This document shows, piece after piece, positions 1 through 11,756 of a stretch of 64,000 nt of DNA. The translations under genes and the position numbers were made by a program. Origin of the DNA: Anaspis maculata (Eukaryota > Arthropoda > Insecta > Coleoptera > Scraptiidae); the NCBI GenBank assembly GCA_949128115.1, contig OX421968.1, positions 29,850,877-29,914,876 on the forward strand. Reading direction: 5' to 3'. Positions within the stretch are counted from its first letter, which is position 1; each line of letters starts with the position of its first letter. The notes beneath the pieces were generated by a model, which did no database searches, was not told the DNA's origin, and saw nothing but the letters and a program-made list of their open reading frames with translations.

Positions 1-633
1 GAAAGGTCGGATGATATTGGCTGCTAAAAGTTCGTCAACTATTTCGCGGACCATGTCTTGTTCGTGCAGGGCTAAGCGATACGGTTTGTGATACACAGGT
101 TTAGTTGTAGTCAAGTCAATTTTCATGGCAAGGGCACAGTCACCGACGTCTGAGAGTTTATCGGAAGCGAAACAAGTAGAAAAGTGCGAGAACAAGGCTT
201 GTAATTTGGAATCCAAGGAACGGTCCAAGGTAAATGTGCAGACGGTGGAGACGTTCGCGCTTTTGAGTGTGAAGACAATGCCATTGGGGCCTTTTTCATA
301 GTGGATATCACTGTTCTCTGAAAAGTCACGGCCTATTAAGATATCTGCAATTTCAAGACACTTTGGAACAATGTAAAAATCAAGGGAAAAAGAAATGGTA
401 TCAAGGGTCAAGGTAGTCAATGCACGCTGGTGAGTTTTAGTAACGTGGTCACCTAAGTGACGGAGCTGCACAGGGGCAACAGTTCGAATGGGCAGATGCA
501 AGCGGGTAGCTACTTTACGGGTCATGAGTGAGATATCGCTACCGAGGTCTACGTAGCAGGGAAACTGATGTTTACCAATGGTGACGGTTTTTAAAAAGGG
601 GTTGTGGGGGGAAAAGGCGATCACGTGCACGTG
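1..633 (-). pseudogene. Ty3/gypsy-like pol fragment (protease to start of RT)
   Basis: Read on the minus strand, 211 codons are open from just after a TGA (634-636) to the window edge. The early part resembles a retroelement aspartic protease: an active-site-like block reads YVDLGSDISLM, with Leu where the usual D-T/S-G has Thr or Ser, followed by a flap/helix block ILIGRDF. The last part has the typical start of a gypsy reverse transcriptase (KPVYHKPYRLALHEQDM, then a short helix ending NIIRPF). The element continues past the left edge. No gag or LTR was recognised to the right, so this is a 5'-truncated or rearranged copy. Family assignment rests on motif memory; the open frame is direct observation. 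It is only a partial element, and the altered active site suggests it is not functional. Confidence 0.72.
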
Positions 634-636
634 TCA

Positions 637-1580
637 GAGGCGACTAGGGTTTGGCAACTGAGAAGGGTTAGGTGTGGCTTCAATTTGGAGAAGTTAGCAC
701 CCGCGTGTATCTGTGGTTTCGCCATTACTACCGCTAGGCGCTGGCCTCGTCCTCACGCTGGTGGTTGTCTCCGCGCGGCCTTCGCGCGGCCTCTCTCGGC
801 CAGCTGTACAACGTCTCCGCTCGGCGCCTAAGCAGGTCCGGCGCCCAAGCAGGTCCGGGCTCAGGGCACAGTCCGGTCTCAGGACACGGCGCTAACACTA
901 ATAATAATAAGTGCTCTGGAGGTTATGTTTATAAAGCCTTGGAACTTGGAAAAAGAAATCATTCAACCTTTAACCGTCAACACTGTCAACCGAGCTGTCA
1001 ACAGTGTCAACTCTTCTGTCAAACTGGGTAGGGTGGGTAAATATCGCTCGGGAAAATACCGGGTAAATACCCGATTTATATTTACCTACCTACCCGGTAA
1101 ATACCCGACCCACATAACTGATTGAAATATAATTTTTTTTTGTGAATGCTTTAAAACAGAATGCTTTAAAACAGTACCTATGCTTTAAAACTGTGTTTTA
1201 TCTGATTTATCATCTGAAATATTTATAATCGTATGATAAATCATATGACACATCACAAGGTAGCAGAACATGGTAGAACTCATGGTACTATATCACTTTC
1301 ATGTTTACACCTTGTGATTTCTCTCATGACCCGCCTGCAGATGTTGTCTCTTCAATCATCCGCCTGAGTTCTTCCCCCTAACCGAGTTCTCGCTATCCAG
1401 AAGTCTTCCGCCTATAGCCCAGTCCTTGCTCAGTTCAGAGCTTATGCTTTAACAATAATAGGTACTCGATGTTTCTTTTATCATTCGCAATAGTTTACTA
1501 TCAGACGATGCATTCTCGGAATTTCAACAAAAATACATATTTTAAAACCGAGTTTAAAACTAAACATCACTACGGCCACC
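637..1580. other. No gene recognised; GC-rich then AT-rich spacer
   Basis: Several short overlapping frames exist but none shows a domain or splice structure. A GC-rich patch (about 700-900) ends in a short TAA run, and 1020-1110 holds a cluster of GGGTAAATA / TACCCGGTA words that can fold back on each other. Confidence 0.5.
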
Positions 1581-1615
1581 GGCCTACCGGGAACATCCCG
1601 GTATCCCGGTAGGCC
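1581..1615. repeat. Perfect 12-bp inverted repeat
   Basis: GGCCTACCGGGA at 1581-1592 is matched by its exact reverse complement at 1604-1615 with an 11-base loop. It could be a MITE terminus or an isolated hairpin; no flanking duplication was identified. Confidence 0.7.
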
Positions 1616-1810
1616 AGTCCGGCAGGGGCGTTTCTAGGCATGGTGCCTGTTGTGCGAACAACAAGGGCAGACAAATTTGGGGTGTAGCGGGGCAAAACGC
1701 CGGGCAGCTGGAATAAATAAAGTAGGCAATAAAACACCGGTATAATGAGATAAGGTTTCTTTATTAATAGAAAAAGAAAGACAAATAGCCATTTTATTTG
1801 GATCCCTATG

Positions 1811-2460
1811 CAACATTCCACCGCGTACTCATCCTACGACTGAAACATCCTACTTGACAACATCCCACTGCTCAATGTTCCACGAATTCTGTAAATGCCC
1901 ACTGCTAAAACATTCCATCCGGAAAACATCCCACCGCTCAATGACCCACTGAGAGCGCTGACGCGCCTTCATCCGACTGCTAAGACATCCCACCCGGAAA
2001 TCAATCCACCGCTCAATGTTCCACGATTTCTGCAGACGCGCAAATACCCACTACGAAAACATCCCATCCAGAAAAGATCCCACCGCTCAATCTCAATGAC
2101 CCACGAATACTTCATCCGGGTGGGTCGTTTTAGCAGTGGACATTGCAGTAGGATGAATGCACGGTAGCGCTCTCCGTGGGTCATTGAGCAGATAGGATGT
2201 TCCAGTAGTGAGGATTTGCGCGTCTGCAGAAATCGTGGAATATGAGCGGTGGGTTGATTTCCGGGTGGGATGTTTTAGTAGTAGGATAAATGCGCGTCAG
2301 CGCTCTCCGTAGGTCAGTGAGCGGTGGAATGTTCTCTGGATATGATGTTTCAATGGTGGGTATTTGCGCGTTTACAGAATTCGTGGAATATTGAGCGGTG
2401 GGATGTTGTCAAGTAGGATGTTACACTACAGTGGTAGGATGAATACGCGGTGGGCTGTTG
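1811..2460. repeat. Large imperfect palindrome (foldback element)
   Basis: The left arm (about 1811-2115) and right arm (about 2120-2460) are imperfect reverse complements: CCACCGCGTACTCATCC near the left edge pairs with the GGATGAATACGCGGTGG stretch near the right edge. Each arm also contains tandem sub-units of roughly 60-120 bp carrying words such as CCGCTCAATGTTCCACGA and its complement. This is a foldback DNA element or inverted satellite. A transcript would form a hairpin of about 300 bp. No coding potential and no confident target duplication were seen. Confidence 0.75.
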
Positions 2461-3500
2461 AGTGGGCTCCCGCCATTTTGTATAGAAGAAGTCAGAAACC
2501 TCAGTGCTGCTGCCGCCTTTGAGATGGCAGGGAATCGGTCGCCATGTATCTCCGCTGGGGTAACGTAAATCCAAATTTCTATTCAAAATCCCTGTAAGAA
2601 AAATTACTTTTATATATTTATTGAAGAAATTCAACATCCTACCACCAATTGTGGTCTGTATAACAAGGAATAATTAACAATAATAATATTAAAGACTTAA
2701 AAAGTATAAGTAACGAAGGTAAATATTTAAATCTCGGGGATAGTAGGGTGTAGATCTTAAAAGTTTTATCTTGTATAGTTGGTGTATAAATGGTTTTTTA
2801 TACACCATTTATTCTTGCCATTTTGCCATTTTGGTGGCCTGCCAAGTGCCAAGCGAATTCCGGTACCGTTTTTGGAGCTGGCTGGATTAGAGGCGAGCAG
2901 ACCATTCAATGCAGAGCGGTATCAAGAAGGTTGAAGAAGTAACTGGATTCTGGAGGATTGTGATCGGCAGGAAATAATAACAGTAAGGAGTTGAAGCCGA
3001 GAGACTGGAAGATTACGACGTTGCCAAATCGAGGGTACACCATATTGAGAGTCAGCAAGCAACACTACGGGACAGCTCCTGGACCAGGCAGGGTTCTAGC
3101 AGGCTTCGACGGAGCGTTCAAAAATAAAAGCTGGGCGCGGACTGTTACGGTAGACATTCCCCTGCGGGTATAGGACGACATTTCAGGGAGATTGCTGCAT
3201 CAGGTTGTATACACGTGAGGCCTTACATTTCCTAGGTGTGCACATATAGGCAGGTAGGATTCCTTGCGTATTTTGAAGTGAGACTTGTGGTCGAACAAAA
3301 GAGCCTATCTCCTGGAGTGTGTCAGGTTCGGTGATGGGGTTATGTAGTGTCGAGCAGTCTATTAGCGGAGCCACTTCATCGGGTGAAGCTTGAAGCTTTG
3401 TTTATGGTGTCTTGGGGTCTACTGCCGCGGTCGTTGACGCTGGAGCTCTTCTACCATCGCTGCACGTCCAAGTCATACCTGGTGTCTACCCACCTCGACA
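2461..3500. other. No gene recognised
   Basis: Mixed-composition spacer. A 60-codon frame at 2991-3173 and a 63-codon minus frame at 3183-3374 show no recognisable domain. Confidence 0.5.
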
Positions 3501-3519
3501 CACGTTTATTTCTTATTAT

Positions 3520-3770
3520 TTATTATTTTTATTGGCTCTACCGAGGGGCTTCTCACTGTTGGCAATACTGTACAAATCACTGGCAATACGTGGGGAATAA
3601 AGAGCAATAGGCGGCAATAAGTGGCAATAATGGCAATAAAGTGGCAATACAGCGGAAATAAGGGCAATAGGTGGCAATAGTGGGCAATAAGTGGCAATAA
3701 ACTGGCAATAAGTGGCAATAAACTGGCAATAGACTGGCAATAATCAGTTCGTGTATCATCGGAATACTTC
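3520..3770. repeat. GGCAATAA short tandem array with a shared end module
   Basis: About 20 degenerate copies of the word GGCAATA(A/G) lie head to tail from about 3550 to 3752. They follow a module reading GGCTCTACCGAGGGG. The same word array and module recur at 6600-6830, but there the module is in the opposite orientation relative to the array. Confidence 0.75.
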
Positions 3771-4180
3771 GTTTTTGCAGCAAATCTCGTCTTTGCGACC
3801 TCACGTCTTTTCTTTCCTTGCAAATCGCAAAATAAGAGCGTCGCGTCGTGTTGGAGTCGCATATGGCTTGCCAAGCTCTATTATAGATGTATTTTTGTTT
3901 TTTCATTTAATGACAGTGTGCTACCAACTAAAAATGAAGAATTGAACATTTTAGTACCTATCTAATTTTAAGGTTTACTTTAAAAAATCCAAAGAGACCT
4001 TGTTTTTTTGAACTTTGATTTAGGAAAAATTCTGCCATTACAATGGACCTTTTCAGAAAAGAGAGACAGATGCATGCGCGTTCGTACCGCGCAGTTGGTG
4101 GTGTCTAGCTATAACGGCGCCTAATATCTCCAAAGGAAACTCCGTTCGGCGCCGGCGGTTTAGAAACACCCAAGTTTGAA
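3771..4180. other. No gene recognised
   Basis: AT-rich spacer between two repeat arrays. Confidence 0.5.
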
Positions 4181-4194
4181 AACGAACAACACCA

Positions 4195-4760
4195 AAAACT
4201 TCATTCAAATCGGTCGAGTTACTTTCAAGATCCTCGTCGGGGGCGGCACGCAGAGGCGGCGGCGGTGGACGCCTCAGCAATGATTCGGAGGCAGCGGCGG
4301 TTTAAAAACATCTCAGTTTTGAGCGGAACAACACAATTTTTTTTTTATTAAAATCGGTCGAGCCACTCTCAAGATCGTCGTCGGGGGCGGCACGTGGAGG
4401 TGGGGGCGGCACGTGGAGGCGGTGGCGGCACGTGGAGGCGGTGGCGGTGTTTTTTCTTTAAAACCACCCCAGTGTTGAAGCGAACACAACAACAAAAAAT
4501 TATTCAAATCGGTCGCGCCACTGTCAAGATCCTCGTCGGGGGTGGCACGTGGAGGCGGTGGCGGCGTTTTTTTCTAATTATCCCAGTTTTGAGGCGAGCA
4601 CAACAAAAAAAATCAAATCGGTCAAGCCACTCTCAAGATCCTCGTCGGGGGCGGGACGCAAAGGTGATGGCGGCGGTTTTTTCATTTCTTAAACTACCCC
4701 AGTGTTGGAACAAATCAATTAAATTTTTTTTATTCAAATCGGTCGAGCCATTCCTAAGTT
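4195..4760. repeat. Minisatellite, five units of about 105-155 bp
   Basis: The phrase AAATCGGTCGAGCCACTCTC with variants, followed by AAGATCCTCGTCGGGGGCGG, recurs near 4205, 4350, 4506, 4614 and 4735 (the last is cut short). Units differ in the number of internal GGCGGT/GGAGGC steps. The purine-rich GGCGGTGG strand gives spurious Gly/Arg- or Pro-rich frames. Confidence 0.8.
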
Positions 4761-4789
4761 TTTGCGAGACATAGAAAACGGACTCATTT

Positions 4790-5116
4790 TTATGATATAG
4801 GTCGCGGGAACATAACCGTCACCTTGGCACCCGCTATGGCAACGTTGCAAGTATGCTTGACGTGGCAACAGTAGCGCATCGCGTATTTCCGCGCTTCAGC
4901 CACTTTCGCTTTGCACCAGGAGCGTAGTAGATCCATCACGGCCCAGCTGGATCTACTTTCTTTGTCTAGTGATCTACCCTGAGCAGCTCCTGCCGGCACA
5001 ACAAAAGCGCCTCTTGCCAGCTTCTTGCTCGCGCTTGCGCCTGGTGGGGTGCCAAAGTACTGCTGTAGAGATTCGCTTGTTTTTGACATTACTTGGTGAA
5101 ATCTTGAGTTTAGCAC
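4790..5116 (-). CDS. Hypothetical 108-codon frame of elevated GC
   Basis: A minus-strand frame, possibly starting at an internal Met (MSKTSESLQQYF), lies in a patch clearly richer in GC than its AT-rich right flank and abuts the minisatellite on its 3' side. The product would have Ala/Lys-rich stretches and four Cys near the C terminus (RYCCHVKHTC). No family is recognised. It could be a single exon, part of a mobile element or chance; no splice sites or related copies were found here to decide. Confidence 0.25.
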   Translation of the reverse strand: MLNSRFHQVMSKTSESLQQYFGTPPGASASKKLARGAFVVPAGAAQGRSLDKESRSSWAVMDLLRSWCKAKVAEARKYAMRYCCHVKHTCNVAIAGAKVTVMFPRPIS

Positions 5117-5281
5117 ATTAATTTTCTTCGATAAAGCGACAATTGTTTAATAAATTATCTATATGTTTATTACAACTTCACAACTGAAGAAAATTGTATT
5201 GACAAGTAGTGAAAATAATATTATACCATATACCCATCTTTAGGCCTCCATTTTTGTTCCCACGACCTATATATATATATC

Positions 5282-5486
5282 CCGTTCACTTTTTATTTTC
5301 AGTAGAATGACTTTTTGGACCAAAAATTAAGTGACAAGCTGAAGCGCTGGGAGGATTCCACTGATGGTAGCTGATAATTTCGCTCCGAAACTTTGCAGGT
5401 GCCATCAGCCGTAGTCGTAGCCCCCCAGCTTGTCACTTTAATTTTTGCTCCAAAAAGTCATTCTACTGAATTTAAAACGTGAACGG
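5282..5486. mobile_element. MITE with ~50-bp terminal inverted repeats
   Basis: The ends CCGTTCAC ... GTGAACGG open into long imperfect inverted repeats: TTCAGTAGAATGACTTTTTG on the left matches CAAAAAGTCATTCTACTGAA on the right, then TGACAAGCTG matches CAGCTTGTCA. Total about 205 bp with no coding capacity. It ends only six bases before the next foldback element. Confidence 0.85.
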
Positions 5487-5492
5487 CATATA

Positions 5493-6572
5493 CCGGGTCA
5501 TCATTTGAAAACTACCCACCTGTAATATCTCTCGATTCCTAGTGCAAATGTCTTTGAGCAAAAACAGGTCGATTTTTATATCGAGGGGGACATCTAAAAC
5601 ATACATTGGAGAATTTATATCGTAAGCCCCCTCGCCCCCACTCACCCCAACTCTGAAATTTCAAATGACACCACATATCTTGCGATACATCATATTGAAG
5701 AGAATTGAATTATCTTTCTAAAAAAATATTTTGAAATTTTTCAACCCCACCCCCCGTTCTTCCTAAAATTCTTTGAGTGTCCAAGTTAATATTCTTGACC
5801 TCCATTTCCCTTCAATACACTCAACGTCATTCTGCACAGCATCGAAAGAGAAAATCTTCTATAAAAAAAGTGCCACCCAAATTCACCCCTTCGCTCCCCC
5901 TACCTGACTTCAAAAATCTAAAATGTCAATACCCACTTTGTAATACATCAAATTGAATAAAATTGAATTCTCTTTATGAAAAAGATTTTTTCATAATTTT
6001 CAAAGCCCCCCATTTCCCCCCTAGAATACTCCAAATGGCCAATTTATTGGGGGAAGGATAGAAAATTCCAAAAAAATTCTTTTCGGAAAGAGAACTTAAT
6101 TTTCTTCAATTTGATGTATTACAAAGTAGGTGGTGTTTTGTTAAATTTGGGAGTTGAGGTGGGGGAGAGCAAAGGGGTGAATTTGGGTAGCACTTTTTCC
6201 ACCGAAAATTTTATTCTCCGATGCTATCTAGGATGACACTGACTAAATTGAGAAAAAAATTAGAGGTCCAGAATATAAAATGGGACAGTCAGAGATTTTT
6301 TAGGGAAAAGGGGGTGGGGTTAAAAATTTTGAAAATATTTTTTTCAGAAAGAAAATTTCATTCTCTTCAATTTGATGTATCGCAAGGTAGGTAGTGTCAT
6401 TCGAAATTTCAAAGTTGGGGTGAGTGGGGGCGAGGGGGGTGAATATAGAAATTTGCCAATGTATGTTTTAGATGTCCCTCCCGATATAAAAATCGACCTG
6501 TTTTTGCTTGAAAAAATATTCACTAGGAATCGGGAGTTATTGCAGGTGGATAGTTTTCAAATGATCACCCGG
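5493..6572. mobile_element. 1.08-kb foldback element, TA target site
   Basis: The two halves are imperfect reverse complements along almost their whole length (about 500-bp arms, centre near 6035). The left end CCGGGTCATCATTTGAAAAC matches the right end, which reads GTTTTCAAATGATCACCCGG. A TA dinucleotide flanks both ends (5491-5492 and 6573-6574), as expected for the Tc1/mariner superfamily. That class assignment is inferred only from the TA site and end structure. No transposase is encoded. Confidence 0.82.
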
Positions 6573-6599
6573 TATGTATAGATTATAAATCCACGTTAA

Positions 6600-6845
6600 T
6601 CTGAGTGAACCTATACGTGGCAATACCGCGGAAATATTGGCAATAGAGTGGCAATAAGTCGGCAATAAGAGGAATAGGTAGGCAATAAGGGCAATAAGTC
6701 GGCAATAAGGGCAATAAGTCGGCAATAAGGGCAATAAGTCGGCAATAAGAAGGGAATAGTAATGTTATTGCCGGCAATTGGCAATACTGTACAAATTTTG
6801 ATGCAGTGAGAGACCCCTCGGGCTCTACCTATCACACAATAAAGG
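6600..6845. repeat. Second GGCAATAA array with shared end module
   Basis: GGCAATAAG and GGCAATAAGTC words repeat from about 6617 to 6750. They are followed by TTGGCAATACTGTACAAAT and then GACCCCTCGGGCTCTACCTA. The closing module resembles a piece of the 3' UTR of the I-type LINE near 36272 (CTCTACCTATCACA). Confidence 0.7.
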
Positions 6846-6849
6846 ATTG

Positions 6850-7430
6850 ATTTTAATTTTAATTACCTTGTTGTCCTTTGTTTACTTTTAGCCGGAAACG
6901 TTCATCGACGAAATTGTCACGGTCACTCGCGAAGAACTCCAATGGTGTGCGAAGCTGGGATTCTCGATTAATCAGGGGTCAGGAACAAAATAATCGCGAA
7001 CAACCCGATTGGCGCCCTAAATAAATTAAAACAATTATAACTTCAGTTTAGCATAGACCCACGACCCAGCAGCCGAATAATAAGAGCAAGCCGGAGCCAG
7101 TGAGCTCTGTAGAGTTTCCTGTTACAAGAGGCAGCATTTTTTCGGCTAAGTGCTGACGCAGAATGATATCTAAATGTTTTTTAGACTTGTTTAAGATCTG
7201 TAATACATTATTATTTAATAAAGGAAACGGAAAAATCAAGAAAGAGACAAAACTTTACACTCCAGGTGTTATTATTCATTATTATTATTCATAATATTAT
7301 CAGCAAAATATTCCAGCACAATCTTAGATTGTAGTCAGTCTAGGATGTCAGCAGAGTCAAGCAAATCTATCTGAAGTGCCGATCAAAACCAGTGAGTAGT
7401 GTGGACACTGGATTACTCTGCCTTCTCTGA
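6850..7430. other. No gene recognised
   Basis: Spacer with short AT-rich runs. TGGCGCC occurs at 7010, but no LTR edge is visible beside it. Confidence 0.5.
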
Positions 7431-7433
7431 AAA

Positions 7434-7646
7434 TTGAAATTTGGCAAACTTGGATGCGATGAGTGTATGCGAGATCTACCGCCCCTACGATTACCTCCGC
7501 AGCTACACGCTGCATCCCAATTGTATCCAGTTAGTTATGAGTTGGATTTAATAAAGAGATCATATTGTAGAGTCGTAACATGCTCGTATGATTGCTCCCT
7601 GAGTTGCTCCCGCTACGCACCAAGTATTATATGGCGCAGTTTGTAG
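7434..7646. repeat. Direct repeat, left copy (partner about 9545-9700)
   Basis: Diverged direct repeats share GATGAGTGTRTGCRAGA, CTCCGCAGCTACA, AATAAAGAGATCAT and ATGCTCGTATRATTGCTCCC in the same order. The pair is 2.1 kb apart and includes a possible polyadenylation signal. They may be worn LTRs or two copies of a short retroelement; no protein links them. Confidence 0.5.
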
Positions 7647-7959
7647 TTCATGAAACCACAATAAAGAAAAGTGAAGCGGCTAAGTAGAAAGTCCCACACA
7701 AAATAAAAATGGAGTCGACTGGTATCCGTCCTCCTGGCGAAGTGAACTTCAAAATCAATCAAAATGAAAATTGGACAGAAGTAATTTGAGCTGTATCGGC
7801 TTTTTAACAGACTGATACGATTTACTACTAGTGGGTATTTGTTTCTAGTCTGGTGTTTCTAGTCATGTATGTCCTCGTGCTTTTTGTAGTTGTCAATATT
7901 TTTCCTATCCAATATAAGGCAGTTGAATATGTACAGACATTAGAACGTCAGTGACCCTA

Positions 7960-8700
7960 CATCGATAAAAAAATAATTTACCAGACATCATTCGAACCAC
8001 CAGGCGCTGCAACCCGAAAACCCTCGAGGTATGTGGCGAGTGACCTTCGGTTTGTTATGGAGTATGTCATCCATCAGTGAAACAATCAAACCATGATACG
8101 CGGACCACACAGCCTCACTCTGGAAAACGGAAATCAAGTTTCTTATGATAACAATATTTTTGCAGATCTTAGGACAAACAAGATCTATGTGCTGCTCCCA
8201 TGTCAATAGTGGGTCCACCACTGCACTGAGAAACCATTAGGCGGATTTTGATCGTTTCTCAAGCTTCTTTGGGAAAAGATCATTTTTTGGTCTCATTTGC
8301 ATTAAGGCTAGATTTATTTGCAAAGAACCAGTCGCCTACTTTGATCTCCATATCCTCTAGGTCATTTAGCAGTTCATCCAAGTCACAGTCTCGCTCTCAC
8401 CGCCTATGAGAGTGGTGTCATCGGCGAACAACAGTAGGCCGACGCCAGGAATTGCGTCACTTACGTTATTGATGTGGATCAAGAATAGGATTGGTCCAAG
8501 TACCGATCCCTGCGGAACGCCAGAAGTCACGTCCCCCACTCCCGAGTTTATACCGTTCACCGTGGTATACTGTGCTCGTCCCGACAAGAAAGAGTCAACT
8601 AGGCTAACACTTCTAGCAGTTAATTGTAACTTGACAACTTTTTTGATGACATTTCGTGCGACATACAGTCGAAGGCTTGATACAGTACAGTACTACAGAT
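7960..8700 (-). pseudogene. LINE reverse-transcriptase fragment
   Basis: Conserved non-LTR RT blocks occur in order on the minus strand, in shifting frames: KAFD-like block near 8680 (QAFDCMSHEM), SFLSGRAQYTTVNG near 8590, SGVPQGSVLGPILF near 8515, catalytic FADDT near 8425, then the thumb-side block VDPLLTWEQHIDLV near 8210 ending around 7990. There is no endonuclease, ORF1 or poly(A), so the copy is truncated at both ends and broken by at least two frameshifts. The spacing resembles CR1/jockey-type LINEs; clade is not determined. Confidence 0.8.
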
Positions 8701-9540
8701 ACAGTAATAAATGAAAAAAAGATGTTTCCGATCACCGACATTCCCGACATATCATTTTCAGATAATGGTCCTTAATTTTCAACATTCAAATTCAAAGAAT
8801 TCAGTGAAGAATGTGATTTTGACAGAGTAATGGACAAGTTGAAGAACAAACTCAGTCAGTTAAAAGGTTACTCAAAAATGCAAAATTTCACACACTGGTT
8901 CAAATTGAGCTCTGTTGAAACTCAGAAACACACCATTATACTCGAATGTACTCACCTGCAGAAATCTTTTCCAATCGATCTTTGAAAAGTACTCACCTGT
9001 GTTGACAGCCACTTGAGACCTAAACAAGTCAATCTCAAAATAGTTGGCTAATTTTTTAAAAGGTACCTACCCAGAAAGAATATCAAAAACTACTTTGACA
9101 AAACCACCAAAAATGTGACGCAGACTCCTCCTAAAACGAACGTTTATATCCAATATCCAATCAGTAAATCGTAATCGACCCGGAATGATAATACAAAAAG
9201 ATGCAAGACCTAGATCTTACCAAATCAAAATGCATGATACAGGCAACACGATTGTTAAGAAAGAGAAGGCACATTATTATAAACAAAGATTTCAAGTATA
9301 AGTAAACCTCAAACATTTGTTGAAAGGGATGAAGTAGATGACACTATTTTGACAAATGGTAAAACAAAAATTGTTTTGGAACAAGGTGTGGAAAGGAAAT
9401 AAGGCGTCCCTCAAGATTTGATACTTGATTGAAAATCATTTTGAACTTACTGGAAACTGGAACATTCATAATTTTAAGATTATAATTTCAAAATAATCTG
9501 AGTGTATTATAAGGAGTATTATCTGTTATATCTTATTCTT
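8701..9540. other. No gene recognised
   Basis: AT-rich sequence without a coherent frame or clear repeat apart from the direct-repeat copy that begins at about 9545. Confidence 0.5.
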
Positions 9541-9544
9541 AACA

Positions 9545-9700
9545 AGGGTGGATGTGATGAGTGTGTGCAAGAACTCCCCCCACTACGATTGGCTCCGCAG
9601 CTACAAGCTTTGCTGTATTCCGACTGTATCAATAAATAAAGAGATCATGTAGAGCAGCATGCTCGTATAATTGCTCCCGCTACGCACAAGTATTATGCAT
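9545..9700. repeat. Direct repeat, right copy
   Basis: Diverged partner of the repeat at 7434-7646, sharing its word order including AATAAAGAGATCATGTAG. Confidence 0.5.
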
Positions 9701-9853
9701 GCTAAATTTGAATTTTCGCCATTAAAAAAAAAGGTTCTGTAGGGGCCGTTTTTGGCCCGTTTTTCTCAAAACCTACAGGTCTTCTGATAAACGGCAGAGA
9801 AATTTACAGTGATGAGATCGCGGAAGCAGCACCCAGATACTTGCGTCCTTTTT

Positions 9854-11262
9854 TAGCGCACTTCTCCAAACGGGAAGGCGGTTTTGTCCTCGCTTTGTCC
9901 GTCCGTCCGTCCGTCACAGCATCTAGTCCTAGACGAAAAGGTTTTTGCGAAAATTTTTCACTCCAATGGGTAGCTCATGACCTTGTTTCCCGAACCAAGA
10001 AAAATCTCGACGAAATAATAATAAACAATGACAATAATAACAATTTAGTGTGACGCGGCATCGCCGTTGAATGCTGCATTTCAGAAGCCGGCCTGGTCTC
10101 GAAAGTTATCACATGCGACCAAGTACCCGTTCTTATTATTTTACAATAATACATATGCGGAGTTATATTTAGAGGAGAATTTGAACTTAATTTTAATGAA
10201 AATTCCACATCGGTGCGAGGTACCAGTCAATAGTTATGAATTTTTTAAAATGACTCCGAAGCTACGGCTCGGCCGCAAAAGATTATTCGTTGCTTGCTGG
10301 TGCTTGATATCCTTTTCTCCGAACAAAACGGAATCCAATACAGAAAATATTTCAACTTGAATGGGTAGCTCATGGCCTAGGTACGCGAACCAAGAAAAAT
10401 CTTCCTGAAATAATCATAAACAATTACAATAATAACATTTTGGTGTAAGGCGGCTTCGCCGATTAAGTGCTGGAATTCGCAGTTAGATTTTGAAAGTTAC
10501 GATATGCGGGTAGCTACATGTTTTTATGAAAGTACATCACTACATGTAGGGAATTATATTTAGAGAACAATTTGAACTTTCTTTTGACAAAAACTCCACT
10601 TCGATACGACCTTCGGGTCAATTATTATAAAGAAAACGACCGCAAAACTACGGCTCGGCGCATATACGCGTCCCTACAAATTTAAAATCAGACGTGCCAT
10701 TAACACTATTTAACATTTTGAAATAGGCATTACTAGGTACCTGAAGGATAATGGCACTCAAACTATGAAACATATTCGCTCAATAACAAAAAAAAAGTAC
10801 GTAGGTATCACTAAAAATCATGTGACAGACTACCATTTTTTCGGTTTTTCGATAAAAAAAGAATTGTTCCCATTCAAAAATAAACCCGATATTCGTGTTC
10901 AGGAGGTCAAAATCAGTAGGAAAACATTCTTTCATAAGTAACAGAATGACGCTTATGTGGCCGGTTCGTCTGTCTGTCTGTTTATCCGTGTAGAAACTAG
11001 GATGATGTACTCCTTCTCGAGAATTGAAGCAAGAGCCTTGGAACTTTTTCCGATGGATAGCTGATGTCCCCCAAGGGTGGCCAATGGGCATCATTTTTGT
11101 TATCCATACATCGTTATCATTATTATCAAAAAACAGAGATCTCCTGTGCACTTCGAAGAAGTTGAACTTCTCTTCGGGAAATAAAGCTACAGCCCTTAAA
11201 AATTGAACGTTATCCGATGGATAGCTTAAGTCCTCAAGGACCAAATAGGCAGATTGGCTTTC

Positions 11263-11298
<36 letters not shown>

Positions 11299-11756
11299 GG
11301 ACTTTTATTTCATATCGCTGTTGAGAGGCGAAGTCTAGCAGATTGCTATTCAACTCAACCTTCTATTCCGCCGCCATCTTGGCTGCCATATTGAAATCTC
11401 ATATTAGTGGAACGATTGTCATGAAACTTGAAACTTACCCTTGTCTAGTACGATCATTCTTATTTTCAAGCTGATTTTCATGATTCTGCTGCCATCTTGG
11501 CTGCCATATTGAAATTTCTTATTAGTGTAACAATTTTCATGAAACTAGGAACTTACCCTTGTCTAGTACGATCATTCTGATTTTCAAGCCGAATTTCATT
11601 ATTCTGCCGAAATTTTGGCCGCCATTTTGAAATTGTTTACCCAAATAACGGTAGAGTAGAACCAGAACCCTACAGTAACTTAACATCTTGCGTTCACTAA
11701 TCCTTCAAAAAGGAAGTGCGCTACTGAGCCTCATGCCCATGAGGCATATTCGCTTG
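9854..11756 (+). mobile_element. Helentron/DINE-1-like element, copy 1
   Basis: About 1.9 kb. The left end TAGCGCACTTC is repeated in inverted form (GAAGTGCGCTA, 11713-11723) not at the right tip but about 33 bases inside it. A hairpin (GCCTCATG/CATGAGGC, 11728-11745) follows, and the element stops about 11 bases later in ATTCGCTTG. Asymmetric inverted ends plus a terminal hairpin are the hallmark of Helentron-type rolling-circle elements. Inside are a GTCC microsatellite and a minisatellite of ~117-bp units carrying CCGCCATCTTGGCTGCCATA (about 11367-11640), as in DINE-1-like families. No Rep/helicase is present, so it is non-autonomous. Two more copies lie at 42553 and 55523. Confidence 0.68.

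Noticed and set aside
7005..7020. TGGCGCCC as an LTR primer-binding site
   Set aside because: No LTR edge, duplication or downstream gag was visible; a short match alone is not evidence.
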